From positions 1 through 6,389 of the forward strand of contig JAJXRJ010000030.1 of the NCBI GenBank assembly GCA_021629085.1: a stretch of DNA of 6,389 nucleotides, given 5' to 3'. The first letter of the stretch is position 1. Each line of letters begins with the position of its first letter. The notes under the pieces are model-generated. The model was not told the DNA's origin, made no database searches, and was given only the letters and a program-made list of their open reading frames with translations. The DNA comes from Oscillospiraceae bacterium. GTDB lineage: Bacteria > Bacillota > Clostridia > UMGS1810. The translations under genes and the position numbers were made by a program. Positions 1 through 6,389 of this stretch are shown here, piece after piece.

Positions 1-84
1 GTACCATTTTTCTTCCCATTCGTCAACATTTATTTTTATATATGCCCCAAATTGGAAAAACGGTTTAAAAGGAAGTAAAAAGCT

Positions 85-127
85 TCATTTTAATTTACAT
101 AATCATATATTACGTAAATTAAAATGA
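85..127. repeat. AT-rich imperfect palindrome
   Basis: Arms TCATTTTAATTTAC (85-98) and GTAAATTAAAATGA (114-127) are perfect 14-base inverted repeats. After one A/C mismatch, an inner TAAT/ATTA pair closes on a 5-base centre. It lies 14 bases beyond the terminator stem, outside the SLH transcription unit. There is no adjacent T-run long enough to call it a second terminator. It could be a protein-binding site for a neighbouring gene, a remnant of a small repeat element, or a weak RNA structure. The window does not decide between these. Confidence 0.55.
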
Positions 128-141
128 GTTCTTACAGATAT

Positions 142-173
142 AAAAACGGACAGTCATTTGACTGTCCGTTTTT
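142..173 (-). terminator. Bidirectional Rho-independent terminator
   Basis: A perfect 15-base inverted repeat (142-156 with 159-173): a CGGACAGTC stem flanked by A5 on one side and T5 on the other, with a loop of about 4 bases. It starts 21 bases after the stop codon of the downstream SLH gene. On the minus strand the stem runs directly into TTTTTATAT. On the plus strand it runs into TTTTTACC. It can therefore stop transcription from either side. It marks the end of the SLH transcription unit. Confidence 0.93.
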
Positions 174-194
174 ACCAGAAATACCGGAAAATAT

Positions 195-3100
195 TTATTT
201 GTAAATTACCATCATAGTCGCTTTTCTGTTAATCACACTTACAAACACCTTAGAAGGATTTACTGAGTCAAGTTCATAGGTGACTGCATCTTCAACCGCA
301 CCCTTATGGAATTCTTTTTTCGCGCTGTCATAGACATAGACGTTCGGGAAAGAAGTTACCTTGTATGCTTGAAGTGTCTTTTCATTGGCAACATCCGAAG
401 GAGTATTTAAGAAGATATAGCCGTCTTTAATTTTGTTTGCAGCAAGCAGTAATCCAAAATAAGCACCGTTTTCATAGTTATGTTTGGTCACCTCAACAGG
501 TCCATCATCTTCATAGCTAACCAGCTTGCGATAGTTATCAGAACTTGTCAGCACACCCTTATCATCCGTTACGTACTGGATGACATCGCCAATCTTGAAG
601 GGATCCTCTCCATTATCACCGGTAATGATACTTGGATCATACGCAAAACTGGTTTCGCTGCCGCCTGTCAAACAGGTGACTTTCACCAGGCGCTCCTCGT
701 CTTCACTCAAAGTTGTAGATATTTTGGTGACTACCGAATGTTCTCCTGTATCCCTTTCAGTAATAAAGTTGCCGCTCGAATCCGATCTGTACAGCATTAC
801 GTCAACCAGATTATTGGTGCCGCTAAACGTATACATATCAACATCTGAGAATCTATATCCTGCTTTAGAAAGCGTAGAAGCGGTATAAGTGTTGTAATAT
901 TCCTCATCATCTGCATATTGTTCACTTTTTGGAATTCTGAAGATCACCGCATTTTCCATCAAATCCAGCTTATTATTGCTGCTGGTGTAGAAATATCTGT
1001 CAGCAGAACGGAAGTGAATAGTAGAAAATGTATTAATCTTGCTCAGTTCGTTTTCTACCAACGTGGTTTCATTGACAACTGTATTCAGCTTATTAATTTG
1101 ATTATCAGAGTTTAATGTATAGCATATAATCTGACGAATGGGTTCACAAGTTACTTGATCTTTCACCAGCATGTTCAGCATACTGTTATCCGTGTAGCTT
1201 AGCGATTTTTCACTATTATTAAACCGCACCCTGTCGGCCAGTGCATAAGTTTCAAAGCTACCGCTGGAGGTGAGAATTTCAAAGGAGAAGCGCGGTCTTA
1301 ATGTATCTTCTTTGTCAGCAGCATACAGATAACCAATTTCAAAGGAACGTTTGGAAGCTGCTTCCCAGGTAACAGCAGAACCAGTATCATTCAAATACAG
1401 CTCAATCTCAGCGCCAATTTCAGGGGCGTCAATTTGACCAGCTTCAATTAATTTGTTCATTGTATTGGTAACGCTGTATTCTACGCCCCCAATTGTCAAG
1501 GAGTCCAGCTCCGATTTGTCTAACGTCTTAATTTCTTCAACTTCACCTGACACAACATCACGCGAAAGGACTGCATCAAGCACAGTTGCTGTACCAGAAT
1601 CACTTCTAATCAAAGATAGGACATCCCATTCTTTGAGTGAAGTTGCCTCAACCGGCTGGCCATCTTTGTCCCTAAAGGTGCAAATGACGCCTGAATCCTC
1701 GAAACAATCCAGTCTTTCAACGTTGTATTTCCCATAAACAATTTCTTCACTGGAATTTACAGAAGATACAACGAAGTACTGTACATTGTTGATAAAGACA
1801 GATTCATAAGAACCGTCAGTATCGCTGTCTAAGAAAATAAATGAACCTTCTTCTGTATCAGTAAACATTTCCGTGTCCAAGATTGCATTGACACCATTGT
1901 AAATAATGTTTGCATCAAAATCAACAGAAACCGTCTTAATTCTAGAAGATTCTGGCGTTTCATAAGATAATTCGTTACCCGAAAATCCAACTTTATTTTC
2001 CGCAGGGATAATCAAAACGTCATTCATCGTCTCGTCTGTAGCTGCATAAATCAAAGTTTGTTCCGTGCTGTTTTCTGCATTTTCAAAGTAGTAAACAACT
2101 GTATAACCTAAGAGGTCTGCTGCACCAGAGTTGTCATCATTATAAATCACATTTTCAATTGCAACTTTCCCCTCTGCTAAACGGTCGGGATTATCAATAT
2201 ATGTTTTCTCGTTTGCAGTTACACGGCCAATTTCTTTGTAAATGTCAAAGTTTTTCGCAAGGATTGTATATCCTTCTCTGGATTGATATTTCATAGTCGT
2301 GCCGTATTCGACCTGCTCTAAGATGTCCAGATCAATAAAGTTTGCAATCAACGCCAATGCATCTTCTTGTGTAATTGCCTGGCCAATTACAGGATCCAAC
2401 CCTCTTGTAAGTCCTTCGGAAGATGCCACTGCCATATATCCAGCCGGATATCCGCCTCTATTTTTTGCATAAATTTCATATCCGCCAAATGAAATCAGGG
2501 TTGTAACAGCTTCTTCATAGGTAATTTCATTGTCCGGACGGAAGGTGCCATCTTCAAACCCCTTCAAAATTTGCATATCCGAAAGTACTTTAATTGCTCC
2601 GGACGCCGGATGCGTGGACGGAACATCCGTATAAACGGTAGTCGCACCTGAGGTTACACCACGGCCAAGCAAATCAGCCAACACAAGTGCAAAATCACCA
2701 CGTTTAATCGTAGCAGTGGGGTTATAACCCGTTAAGAAAGACCCCATCAATCCCAATTTTGCCAACAGATTTGCTTCAACAGAGTAATCGCCATAGATAT
2801 CGTCAACTTCAATCGGCTCATTTCCTCCAGGGGTGTTTCCGCCAACATCCACACTTGTGCCTTCCGGCGCAACGCTGATATCGTCCACATAAATGGTAGC
2901 AGCCTGCGCATAAGCAGAATCAGTGGTTTGCTCTATACCAACCTGGGTAATAAGTGGTTCTGTGTGTTCATAGTCAAATTCTATCTTTGTCCAAGTGTCC
3001 TTCGGCACCTCAACTTTTGTATCTACAGTTGGCCTCGTTGCAAATTCAGTCCCTTTTGCACTGAACGTACCAACCCAAATTTGAGCATCCACGCCCGGGA

Positions 3101-4028
3101 CATACACCCACATAGAAATGGTAAATTTCTTCCCAATGTCACTTTCCGAGAACAGCCCCATGAATTTAATTCTGTCATTTTTTGCAGTCCGGTCAGCCAT
3201 TTTAAGGCTCTTACCCGTGCCGGTTGTGTGATCGAAATCGGAAGAAACAGACGCTTTCTCATTTTTATAGTTTGCACCTGCAGTATAATCTGTTTCCGCC
3301 ACAAAGTCTTTGCCGTCATCAAAGGTAATTAATTTCACACCAGCCGGTGCAGTAGGCGTGGTTGGGGTTGTAGGAGTTGTCGGTGTAGTAGGCGTAGTAG
3401 GCGTGGTGGTGCTGCCACCGCTCAAACCACCCAGGGTCACTACAATGTCATCAATGTACAAATCGTACGGGAAACCTTGCCCGCCATCTCTACCATCAAA
3501 GCCAATCTGTGTAACTTCACCGTCAACGGCTTCCTGCGTAACTTCATATTCCAACTCAAATTTTGTCCAAGTTTTTGCTTTTAAAGGTTGCGCAACAACT
3601 GCAAGCGCCTCCCACGCATGTTCCGTACCTGTCGGGCTGAAGGTACCCATTCTGCAAGCCGTATCCACCGGTGCATAAACATAAGCAGAAATTCCAAACT
3701 TTTTACCAACATCTGCAGATGTAAATTTATCTGTGCCAAACAACCCGGTAAACTTGATACGATTGTCAACGTTTTCCACATTGCCCATTTTAAAGCTTTT
3801 TCCGCTGCCGCCATTCGCAATTGTAGATTCTAATGCGACACCGTCTATATTGTATACGCCGCCAGCCACCAAGGTCGCTTTTAAAGCGGTAAAATCGGCG
3901 TCTGTCATGTTGTCAAAATTAAGCGATCCCACTACTGTACCATCTGCTGCGGAAACCGAAAATACCGGAACACCCACAAATGTCAGTAGCACGGTCAGTG
4001 AAAGAAGCAATGCTACTAGCCTTTTCAT
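195..4028 (-). CDS. Secreted multimodular SLH protein with tandem CBM-like modules and a large C-terminal array of unknown function
   Basis: The gene has 1277 codons and ends in TAA. The ATG at 4028 is chosen because a strong ribosome binding site lies 9 bases upstream and the protein then opens with a classic signal peptide: MKR, a hydrophobic core at residues 4-19, and a likely cleavage after SVSA-27 or A28. In-frame starts at 4064 (ATG) and 4115 (TTG) have poorer context. Residues 34-199 and 230-389 are two homologous beta-sandwich modules that share NRIKFTGLF/DRIKFMGLF, GKKF, GTFS, TWTK and YIDDI/YVDDI; the last is typical of CBM4/9/22-like folds. A Thr-Pro linker (207-227) joins them. 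Residues 408-570 form an SLH triplet with decayed motifs IKRGD, ITYEE and ITQED. Residues 571-1277 are beta-rich, with recurring short strands and loops, including GGVEYSV...LYLNDTG and an acidic loop DSDTDGSYE (734-742). Similar tails occur in clostridial SLH proteins, but I know of no assigned function. No LPxTG, lipobox or C-terminal membrane anchor is seen. It is an exported envelope protein; a structural or glycan-binding role is inferred. Confidence 0.92.
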   Translation of the reverse strand: MKRLVALLLSLTVLLTFVGVPVFSVSAADGTVVGSLNFDNMTDADFTALKATLVAGGVYNIDGVALESTIANGGSGKSFKMGNVENVDNRIKFTGLFGTDKFTSADVGKKFGISAYVYAPVDTACRMGTFSPTGTEHAWEALAVVAQPLKAKTWTKFELEYEVTQEAVDGEVTQIGFDGRDGGQGFPYDLYIDDIVVTLGGLSGGSTTTPTTPTTPTTPTTPTTPTAPAGVKLITFDDGKDFVAETDYTAGANYKNEKASVSSDFDHTTGTGKSLKMADRTAKNDRIKFMGLFSESDIGKKFTISMWVYVPGVDAQIWVGTFSAKGTEFATRPTVDTKVEVPKDTWTKIEFDYEHTEPLITQVGIEQTTDSAYAQAATIYVDDISVAPEGTSVDVGGNTPGGNEPIEVDDIYGDYSVEANLLAKLGLMGSFLTGYNPTATIKRGDFALVLADLLGRGVTSGATTVYTDVPSTHPASGAIKVLSDMQILKGFEDGTFRPDNEITYEEAVTTLISFGGYEIYAKNRGGYPAGYMAVASSEGLTRGLDPVIGQAITQEDALALIANFIDLDILEQVEYGTTMKYQSREGYTILAKNFDIYKEIGRVTANEKTYIDNPDRLAEGKVAIENVIYNDDNSGAADLLGYTVVYYFENAENSTEQTLIYAATDETMNDVLIIPAENKVGFSGNELSYETPESSRIKTVSVDFDANIIYNGVNAILDTEMFTDTEEGSFIFLDSDTDGSYESVFINNVQYFVVSSVNSSEEIVYGKYNVERLDCFEDSGVICTFRDKDGQPVEATSLKEWDVLSLIRSDSGTATVLDAVLSRDVVSGEVEEIKTLDKSELDSLTIGGVEYSVTNTMNKLIEAGQIDAPEIGAEIELYLNDTGSAVTWEAASKRSFEIGYLYAADKEDTLRPRFSFEILTSSGSFETYALADRVRFNNSEKSLSYTDNSMLNMLVKDQVTCEPIRQIICYTLNSDNQINKLNTVVNETTLVENELSKINTFSTIHFRSADRYFYTSSNNKLDLMENAVIFRIPKSEQYADDEEYYNTYTASTLSKAGYRFSDVDMYTFSGTNNLVDVMLYRSDSSGNFITERDTGEHSVVTKISTTLSEDEERLVKVTCLTGGSETSFAYDPSIITGDNGEDPFKIGDVIQYVTDDKGVLTSSDNYRKLVSYEDDGPVEVTKHNYENGAYFGLLLAANKIKDGYIFLNTPSDVANEKTLQAYKVTSFPNVYVYDSAKKEFHKGAVEDAVTYELDSVNPSKVFVSVINRKATMMVIYK
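2862..3929 (-). repeat. Tandem duplicated CBM-like modules (protein-level repeat)
   Basis: Two modules, coded by about 3432-3929 and 2862-3341, align over their whole length: GSLNFD/KLITFD, SGKSFKM/TGKSLKM, the RIKF-x-GLF block, GKKF-I-S, MGTFSPTGTE/VGTFSAKGTE, TWTKFELEYE/TWTKIEFDYE, TQIG/TQVG, and YIDDIVV/YVDDISV. The codons differ widely between copies, so the duplication is old. Each of about 160 residues has the length and the closing YxDD strand of a CBM4/9/22-like jelly roll. No family can be fixed from motifs alone, and the ligand is unknown. Confidence 0.75.
3348..3410 (-). repeat. (Thr-Thr-Pro)n linker repeat inside the downstream SLH gene
   Basis: It encodes TTTPTTPTTP... running on to TAP (residues 207-227), a stiff, extended linker between the two CBM-like modules. 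The 9-base units are similar but use different codons (ACG CCT ACT, ACA CCG ACA, ACT CCT ACA, ACC CCA ACC), with one exact 9-base duplication. Linkers of this kind are common in clostridial secreted proteins and are frequent O-glycosylation sites in such proteins; glycosylation here is not shown. Confidence 0.85.
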
Positions 4029-4037
4029 ATATTTTAT

Positions 4038-4050
4038 CCCTTTCCTTTCC
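4038..4050 (-). promoter_or_regulatory. Ribosome binding site that sets the start of the downstream SLH gene
   Basis: On the minus strand the sequence GGAAAGGAAAGGG ends 9 bases before the ATG at 4028. It is the only good Shine-Dalgarno-like stretch near any in-frame start. It favours the 1277-residue product, whose first residues are a compact signal peptide, over the extended versions beginning at 4064 or 4115. Confidence 0.8.
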
Positions 4051-4061
4051 GAACCATAATT

Positions 4062-4098
4062 CATTTTCCGGCGGGAGAAACCTCCCGCCAAAAAAATG
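4062..4098 (-). other. Intergenic GC-rich hairpin without a 3' T-run
   Basis: The core is a perfect 8-bp inverted repeat, GGCGGGAG (4070-4077) and CTCCCGCC (4082-4089), with a 4-base loop. In minus-strand RNA it can extend by two G-U pairs and four A-U pairs formed between the T-run (4090-4096) and GGAAAA. On the plus strand those G-U positions become C-A mismatches, so the longer stem is specific to the transcript of these genes. In the direction of transcription the T-run comes before the stem, and GGAAAATGAA follows it, so it does not fit a standard intrinsic terminator for either strand. It sits between the two SLH genes, upstream of the second ribosome binding site. A role in RNA stability, 3'-end protection after processing, or partial attenuation is inference. 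Confidence 0.6.
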
Positions 4099-4128
4099 TT
4101 CCCCATACTTTTCAATTGTCTCTTTCAA

Positions 4129-6389
4129 TTATTTGATCAATGGATCTAAAATCTTAACAGCTTGTGCTCTTGTTGCGGGAAGTTCAGGCTCGAATTGATT
4201 GCTCCCCATACCTGAAACAATACCGGCTTTCTGCAATGCAGCTACCGCTTCTTTTGCATAGTCGCTGATTTCACTTTCATCGTCAAACGTAATTCCCTCC
4301 ATTGTCTCAGGAATTGCAATATTTAATTTCTGTGCAGCTCTGTAAATCATGACAACCATATCCTGTCTGGTAATTTCGTCCGTTGTGCCAAACAGGCCGT
4401 CGCCCTTGCCGTTTGCAATCCCAAGGTTAACCAGAGAAGCAACGTAATGGTAAGACCAGTCATTTGCCGAAAGGTCGTCAAAGCTGCAGGTTGCATTTTC
4501 ATCATAGATGTCAAATCCAAGAACCAGAATTTTTGCAAACTCTTCACGTGTAATATTATTGTTGGGGCGGAAAGTGTTGTCAATATACCCATCAATAATG
4601 TTCTTTTTCACCAAGTTGGAAATACTCTCTTTTGCCCATTCCACACCATCTAAGTCTGTGAAGGGAAGCTCAAACTCTTCTTCTGGATCTTCCGGGCCCT
4701 CTGTCACTTCAACAGTGCCTGTTACTCTTCCGGGATTATAGCTGCCGCTGCTGCCACCGGAACTACCGCTACTGCCGCCGCTTGAGCCATTGCCTTCATC
4801 TGCATTATCTTTTTCATCCTTGATGATACCAGCGATGCGAGCATCCATATCCGTCGACGCCCCATTTTTCACCGCATCGTTTGCAATTGCTTTTCCTACG
4901 GCAGCATACAGGCTCTTATTTTCTTTTTGAAGATCAGTGTATTCTTTCCAAGTAGATTCCTCAATGCCAAAAAGCTCTAAATTGTCTTCCATAATGGACA
5001 GTACATTTGTATAGACAAGTGCGTCTTTGATAAGAACGTTCATCATATTCATAAGTAAACTGTCAACAAATTCATCAACTGTATTAAGCGTTTCTGTCTC
5101 TTCGAGTATCAGCTGATAAATCCGCGTTCTTACAGAATCAGACAGGGGATTAGACTCTCCATCCAGATCGGTGATGCCCAAATAAATTTCGTTATAGTAT
5201 TTGTTTTCATCCAGCCCGAAGGATTCCGGATTGGCATCTACCATATCGCGTAAATCTGCAGCCGAAATACTCTTTTCGTTGATGACAGCCAGTACACATG
5301 CCTGGGCAGTTAAGTTGTGGAAATTACTTACATCCAAATAGTCATCTTTATTTAAAATATTTGCCTTGTTGTCAAACAGATAGTCATACACAAAAGCCAA
5401 TTCTTGTGTGTTATCTGTGAGTCCGGCAATGAAACTATAGCTTGGAAGTTCTTCTAACCCCAAAATTTCGATATTTCCCTCTACTTCCATAATTTCTTGG
5501 ATTGCAGCAGCGTCTTCTGCCTGTGCTAAGTCGTTAAGCAAAACAACCCGAATTGCATTGCTTTGCAATACATAATCCACTGCAAGGTAGGGAACGTCGC
5601 CAACGCCCGTGATTACCAGCTTAAAGGAATTTTGGAATTTTTCCACATCAGTGACATCAAAGACAGCCTGATAAAGTTCGCCTGTTTTCTCCGCAGCCAC
5701 ATGGGCAAATACAGCTTCACTATTGGTATAATCAAAAGCATTGTACCCTTCTTTTACAATATAAAAATCCACATTTCCATTGATGTTTAAACCTTCAAAC
5801 GCACTGGAAACTGTTAATTTTTCTTCAATGATTAGACCATCTGTGCCTTCTGTCACATCCAGCTCAGAAGAATAGCTTAAATCATCACTTGAAAAATCAA
5901 CAACTTTAAAATCGTCAAAATATGCCACCTTTGAGGCATCGCCGGGTTCAGAGGTTACTTTTATCGTTGCCCAAGAGAACTCCGGATTTTCTGCGTCAAG
6001 TGTGCCAGGAACGGTAAATGAAACTGCATAGTTTTTTGCATCTGTGTTCGTAACAGGTACGACAGAAGCGAGCGTTGAATCATCTGCTGCCAAGACTTCA
6101 ACTTTTGCAGTTGAACCAGAAGCATTTTCTGCTGAAAAGGCAAGTTGATAATCTGCGCCTGCATTCACTGCCACAACCTGCGACATGGATACAGTTGTAC
6201 CATCCAGCGGCGTCACTTTTAACCGACCGTTCTCTACATTAAATGCAGTTGAATTGACAGCACTTCCGCCCCATTCGTTAAACCCATTGGAAAAATCGCC
6301 ATTTAGCAAAGGATTCTTTGGATCTAACTTTTGAACTTTCATATCCTGGACATAATATCCACTGCCGTCGGTTGCTTCAATATCAATAC
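4129..6389 (-). CDS. SLH-anchored surface protein with CBM4/9-like module (5' end outside window)
   Basis: The frame is open to the window edge (first whole codon 6387-6385) and ends in TAA at 4131-4129, so 752 C-terminal residues are seen. The ATG at 6342 is internal: the 15 residues before it are coherent and it has no ribosome binding site. Order, counted from the first whole codon: residues 1-20, the last strand of a preceding module (YYVQDMKV resembles the YxDD ending of CBM4/9-type modules); 25-167, a CBM4/9-like beta-sandwich opening NPLLNGDFSNGFNEW and closing YFDDFKV; 170-278, a beta-rich, possibly Ig-like module; 292-528, helix-rich repeats; 532-549, a Gly-Ser linker; 574-752, three SLH domains with motifs ITRE (612-615), ITRQ (672-675) and ATRA (738-741). 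SLH triplets are known to bind secondary cell-wall polysaccharide, so the protein is probably anchored at the surface. The CBM-like part suggests glycan binding, but the ligand is unknown. A catalytic domain could lie upstream. It is the first gene of the pair, probably co-transcribed with the next. Confidence 0.9.
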   Translation of the reverse strand, partial: IDIEATDGSGYYVQDMKVQKLDPKNPLLNGDFSNGFNEWGGSAVNSTAFNVENGRLKVTPLDGTTVSMSQVVAVNAGADYQLAFSAENASGSTAKVEVLAADDSTLASVVPVTNTDAKNYAVSFTVPGTLDAENPEFSWATIKVTSEPGDASKVAYFDDFKVVDFSSDDLSYSSELDVTEGTDGLIIEEKLTVSSAFEGLNINGNVDFYIVKEGYNAFDYTNSEAVFAHVAAEKTGELYQAVFDVTDVEKFQNSFKLVITGVGDVPYLAVDYVLQSNAIRVVLLNDLAQAEDAAAIQEIMEVEGNIEILGLEELPSYSFIAGLTDNTQELAFVYDYLFDNKANILNKDDYLDVSNFHNLTAQACVLAVINEKSISAADLRDMVDANPESFGLDENKYYNEIYLGITDLDGESNPLSDSVRTRIYQLILEETETLNTVDEFVDSLLMNMMNVLIKDALVYTNVLSIMEDNLELFGIEESTWKEYTDLQKENKSLYAAVGKAIANDAVKNGASTDMDARIAGIIKDEKDNADEGNGSSGGSSGSSGGSSGSYNPGRVTGTVEVTEGPEDPEEEFELPFTDLDGVEWAKESISNLVKKNIIDGYIDNTFRPNNNITREEFAKILVLGFDIYDENATCSFDDLSANDWSYHYVASLVNLGIANGKGDGLFGTTDEITRQDMVVMIYRAAQKLNIAIPETMEGITFDDESEISDYAKEAVAALQKAGIVSGMGSNQFEPELPATRAQAVKILDPLIK
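4804..5514 (-). repeat. Three diverged helix-rich repeats in the upstream SLH gene (protein-level)
   Basis: Residues 292-528 of the visible product hold three units of about 70-86 residues. Each has the core (I/L/M)xx-x-(N/G)xExxG(L/I)xExxxY: NIEILGLEELPSY, NPESFGLDENKYY and NLELFGIEESTWKEY. In each, an amphipathic helix that looks like VYDYLFDN, RIYQLILE or AAVGKAIA follows, and then a further short helix. The stretch is predicted by eye to be almost all alpha-helical and sits between a beta module and the Gly-Ser linker to the SLH triplet. It could be a spacer or a protein-protein contact region; no function is assigned. Confidence 0.55.

Noticed and set aside
21..26. TTGACG on the minus strand as a -35 box for a gene to the left
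   Set aside because: A -10 box at 17-base spacing would fall across the window edge, with only TAC visible, so it cannot be supported.
1..78. A possible gene end or start at the left edge: a plus-strand frame ending in TAA at 76-78, or a minus-strand ATG near position 30
   Set aside because: All three plus-strand frames are open over this short span and the minus-strand ATG has no good ribosome binding site, so nothing distinguishes a real gene from chance.
480..848. Open frames on the plus strand, here and at 2928-3332, 3310-3678 and 3733-4059
   Set aside because: They lie opposite well-supported coding sequence, have no recognisable domains, and one (3310-3678) contains a low-complexity GVVGVV run that is simply the complement of the Thr-Pro linker.
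4070..4098. The intergenic hairpin as an intrinsic terminator
   Set aside because: The T-run is 5' of the stem for minus-strand RNA, and on the plus strand the stem is followed by A7. Neither direction gives a stem followed by a U-tract.
4029..4115. In-frame upstream extension of the downstream SLH gene to the TTG at 4115 or the ATG at 4064
   Set aside because: Neither has a good ribosome binding site, both cross or lie in the intergenic hairpin, and the extension would put up to 29 extra polar residues before a complete signal peptide. The ATG at 4028 has a strong site at the right distance.
4099..4128. Promoter-like TTGAAA elements between the two genes
   Set aside because: Two TTGAAA hexamers occur, but no convincing -10 box lies 16-18 bases downstream of either; the best candidate, TATGGG, is only 15 bases away. 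Co-transcription is the simpler reading.
4129..6389. An enzyme function (glycoside hydrolase or lyase) for either protein
   Set aside because: No catalytic motif or recognisable catalytic fold is visible in either product. CBM-like and SLH modules alone do not show activity, and only the unseen 5' part of the upstream gene could carry one.

Overview
The window holds two large, secreted, SLH-domain (S-layer homology) surface-protein genes. Both lie on the minus strand and read from right to left. The style suggests an anaerobic Clostridia-type Bacillota: a Gram-positive Sec signal peptide, purine-rich ribosome binding site, A+T-leaning base composition, long multimodular exoproteins with SLH triplets, CBM4/9-like beta-sandwich modules, and Thr-Pro or Gly-Ser linkers. 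No marker gene is present to place the organism more finely.

Layout in the direction of transcription. The upstream gene (4129-6389) enters through the right window edge, so its start, signal peptide and any catalytic module are outside. What is visible is the tail of one module, one complete CBM4/9-like module, a beta-rich module, about 235 residues of helix-rich repeats, a Gly-Ser linker and a C-terminal SLH triplet with canonical TR motifs. An intergenic region of 100 bases follows. It carries a GC-rich hairpin without a downstream T-run and then a strong ribosome binding site. The second gene (195-4028, 1277 codons) is complete: signal peptide, two homologous CBM-like modules joined by a (TTP)n linker, a degenerate SLH triplet in the middle of the chain, and about 700 residues of beta-rich modules with no function I can assign. 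A strong bidirectional intrinsic terminator (142-173) closes the unit 21 bases after the stop. An AT-rich palindrome (85-127) lies just beyond it. In the remaining leftmost 84 bases I see no supportable gene.

How they may work together (inference): both products should be exported and held on the cell envelope, with the carbohydrate-binding-like modules facing out. The upstream protein has the SLH residues expected for tight attachment to cell-wall polysaccharide. The downstream one lacks the motif arginine in two of its three SLH repeats, so it may bind weakly, depend on a partner, or use the repeats structurally. No catalytic domain, mobile element, RNA gene, CRISPR array or defence system is visible. 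The most open questions are the C-terminal array of the downstream protein and the intergenic hairpin.
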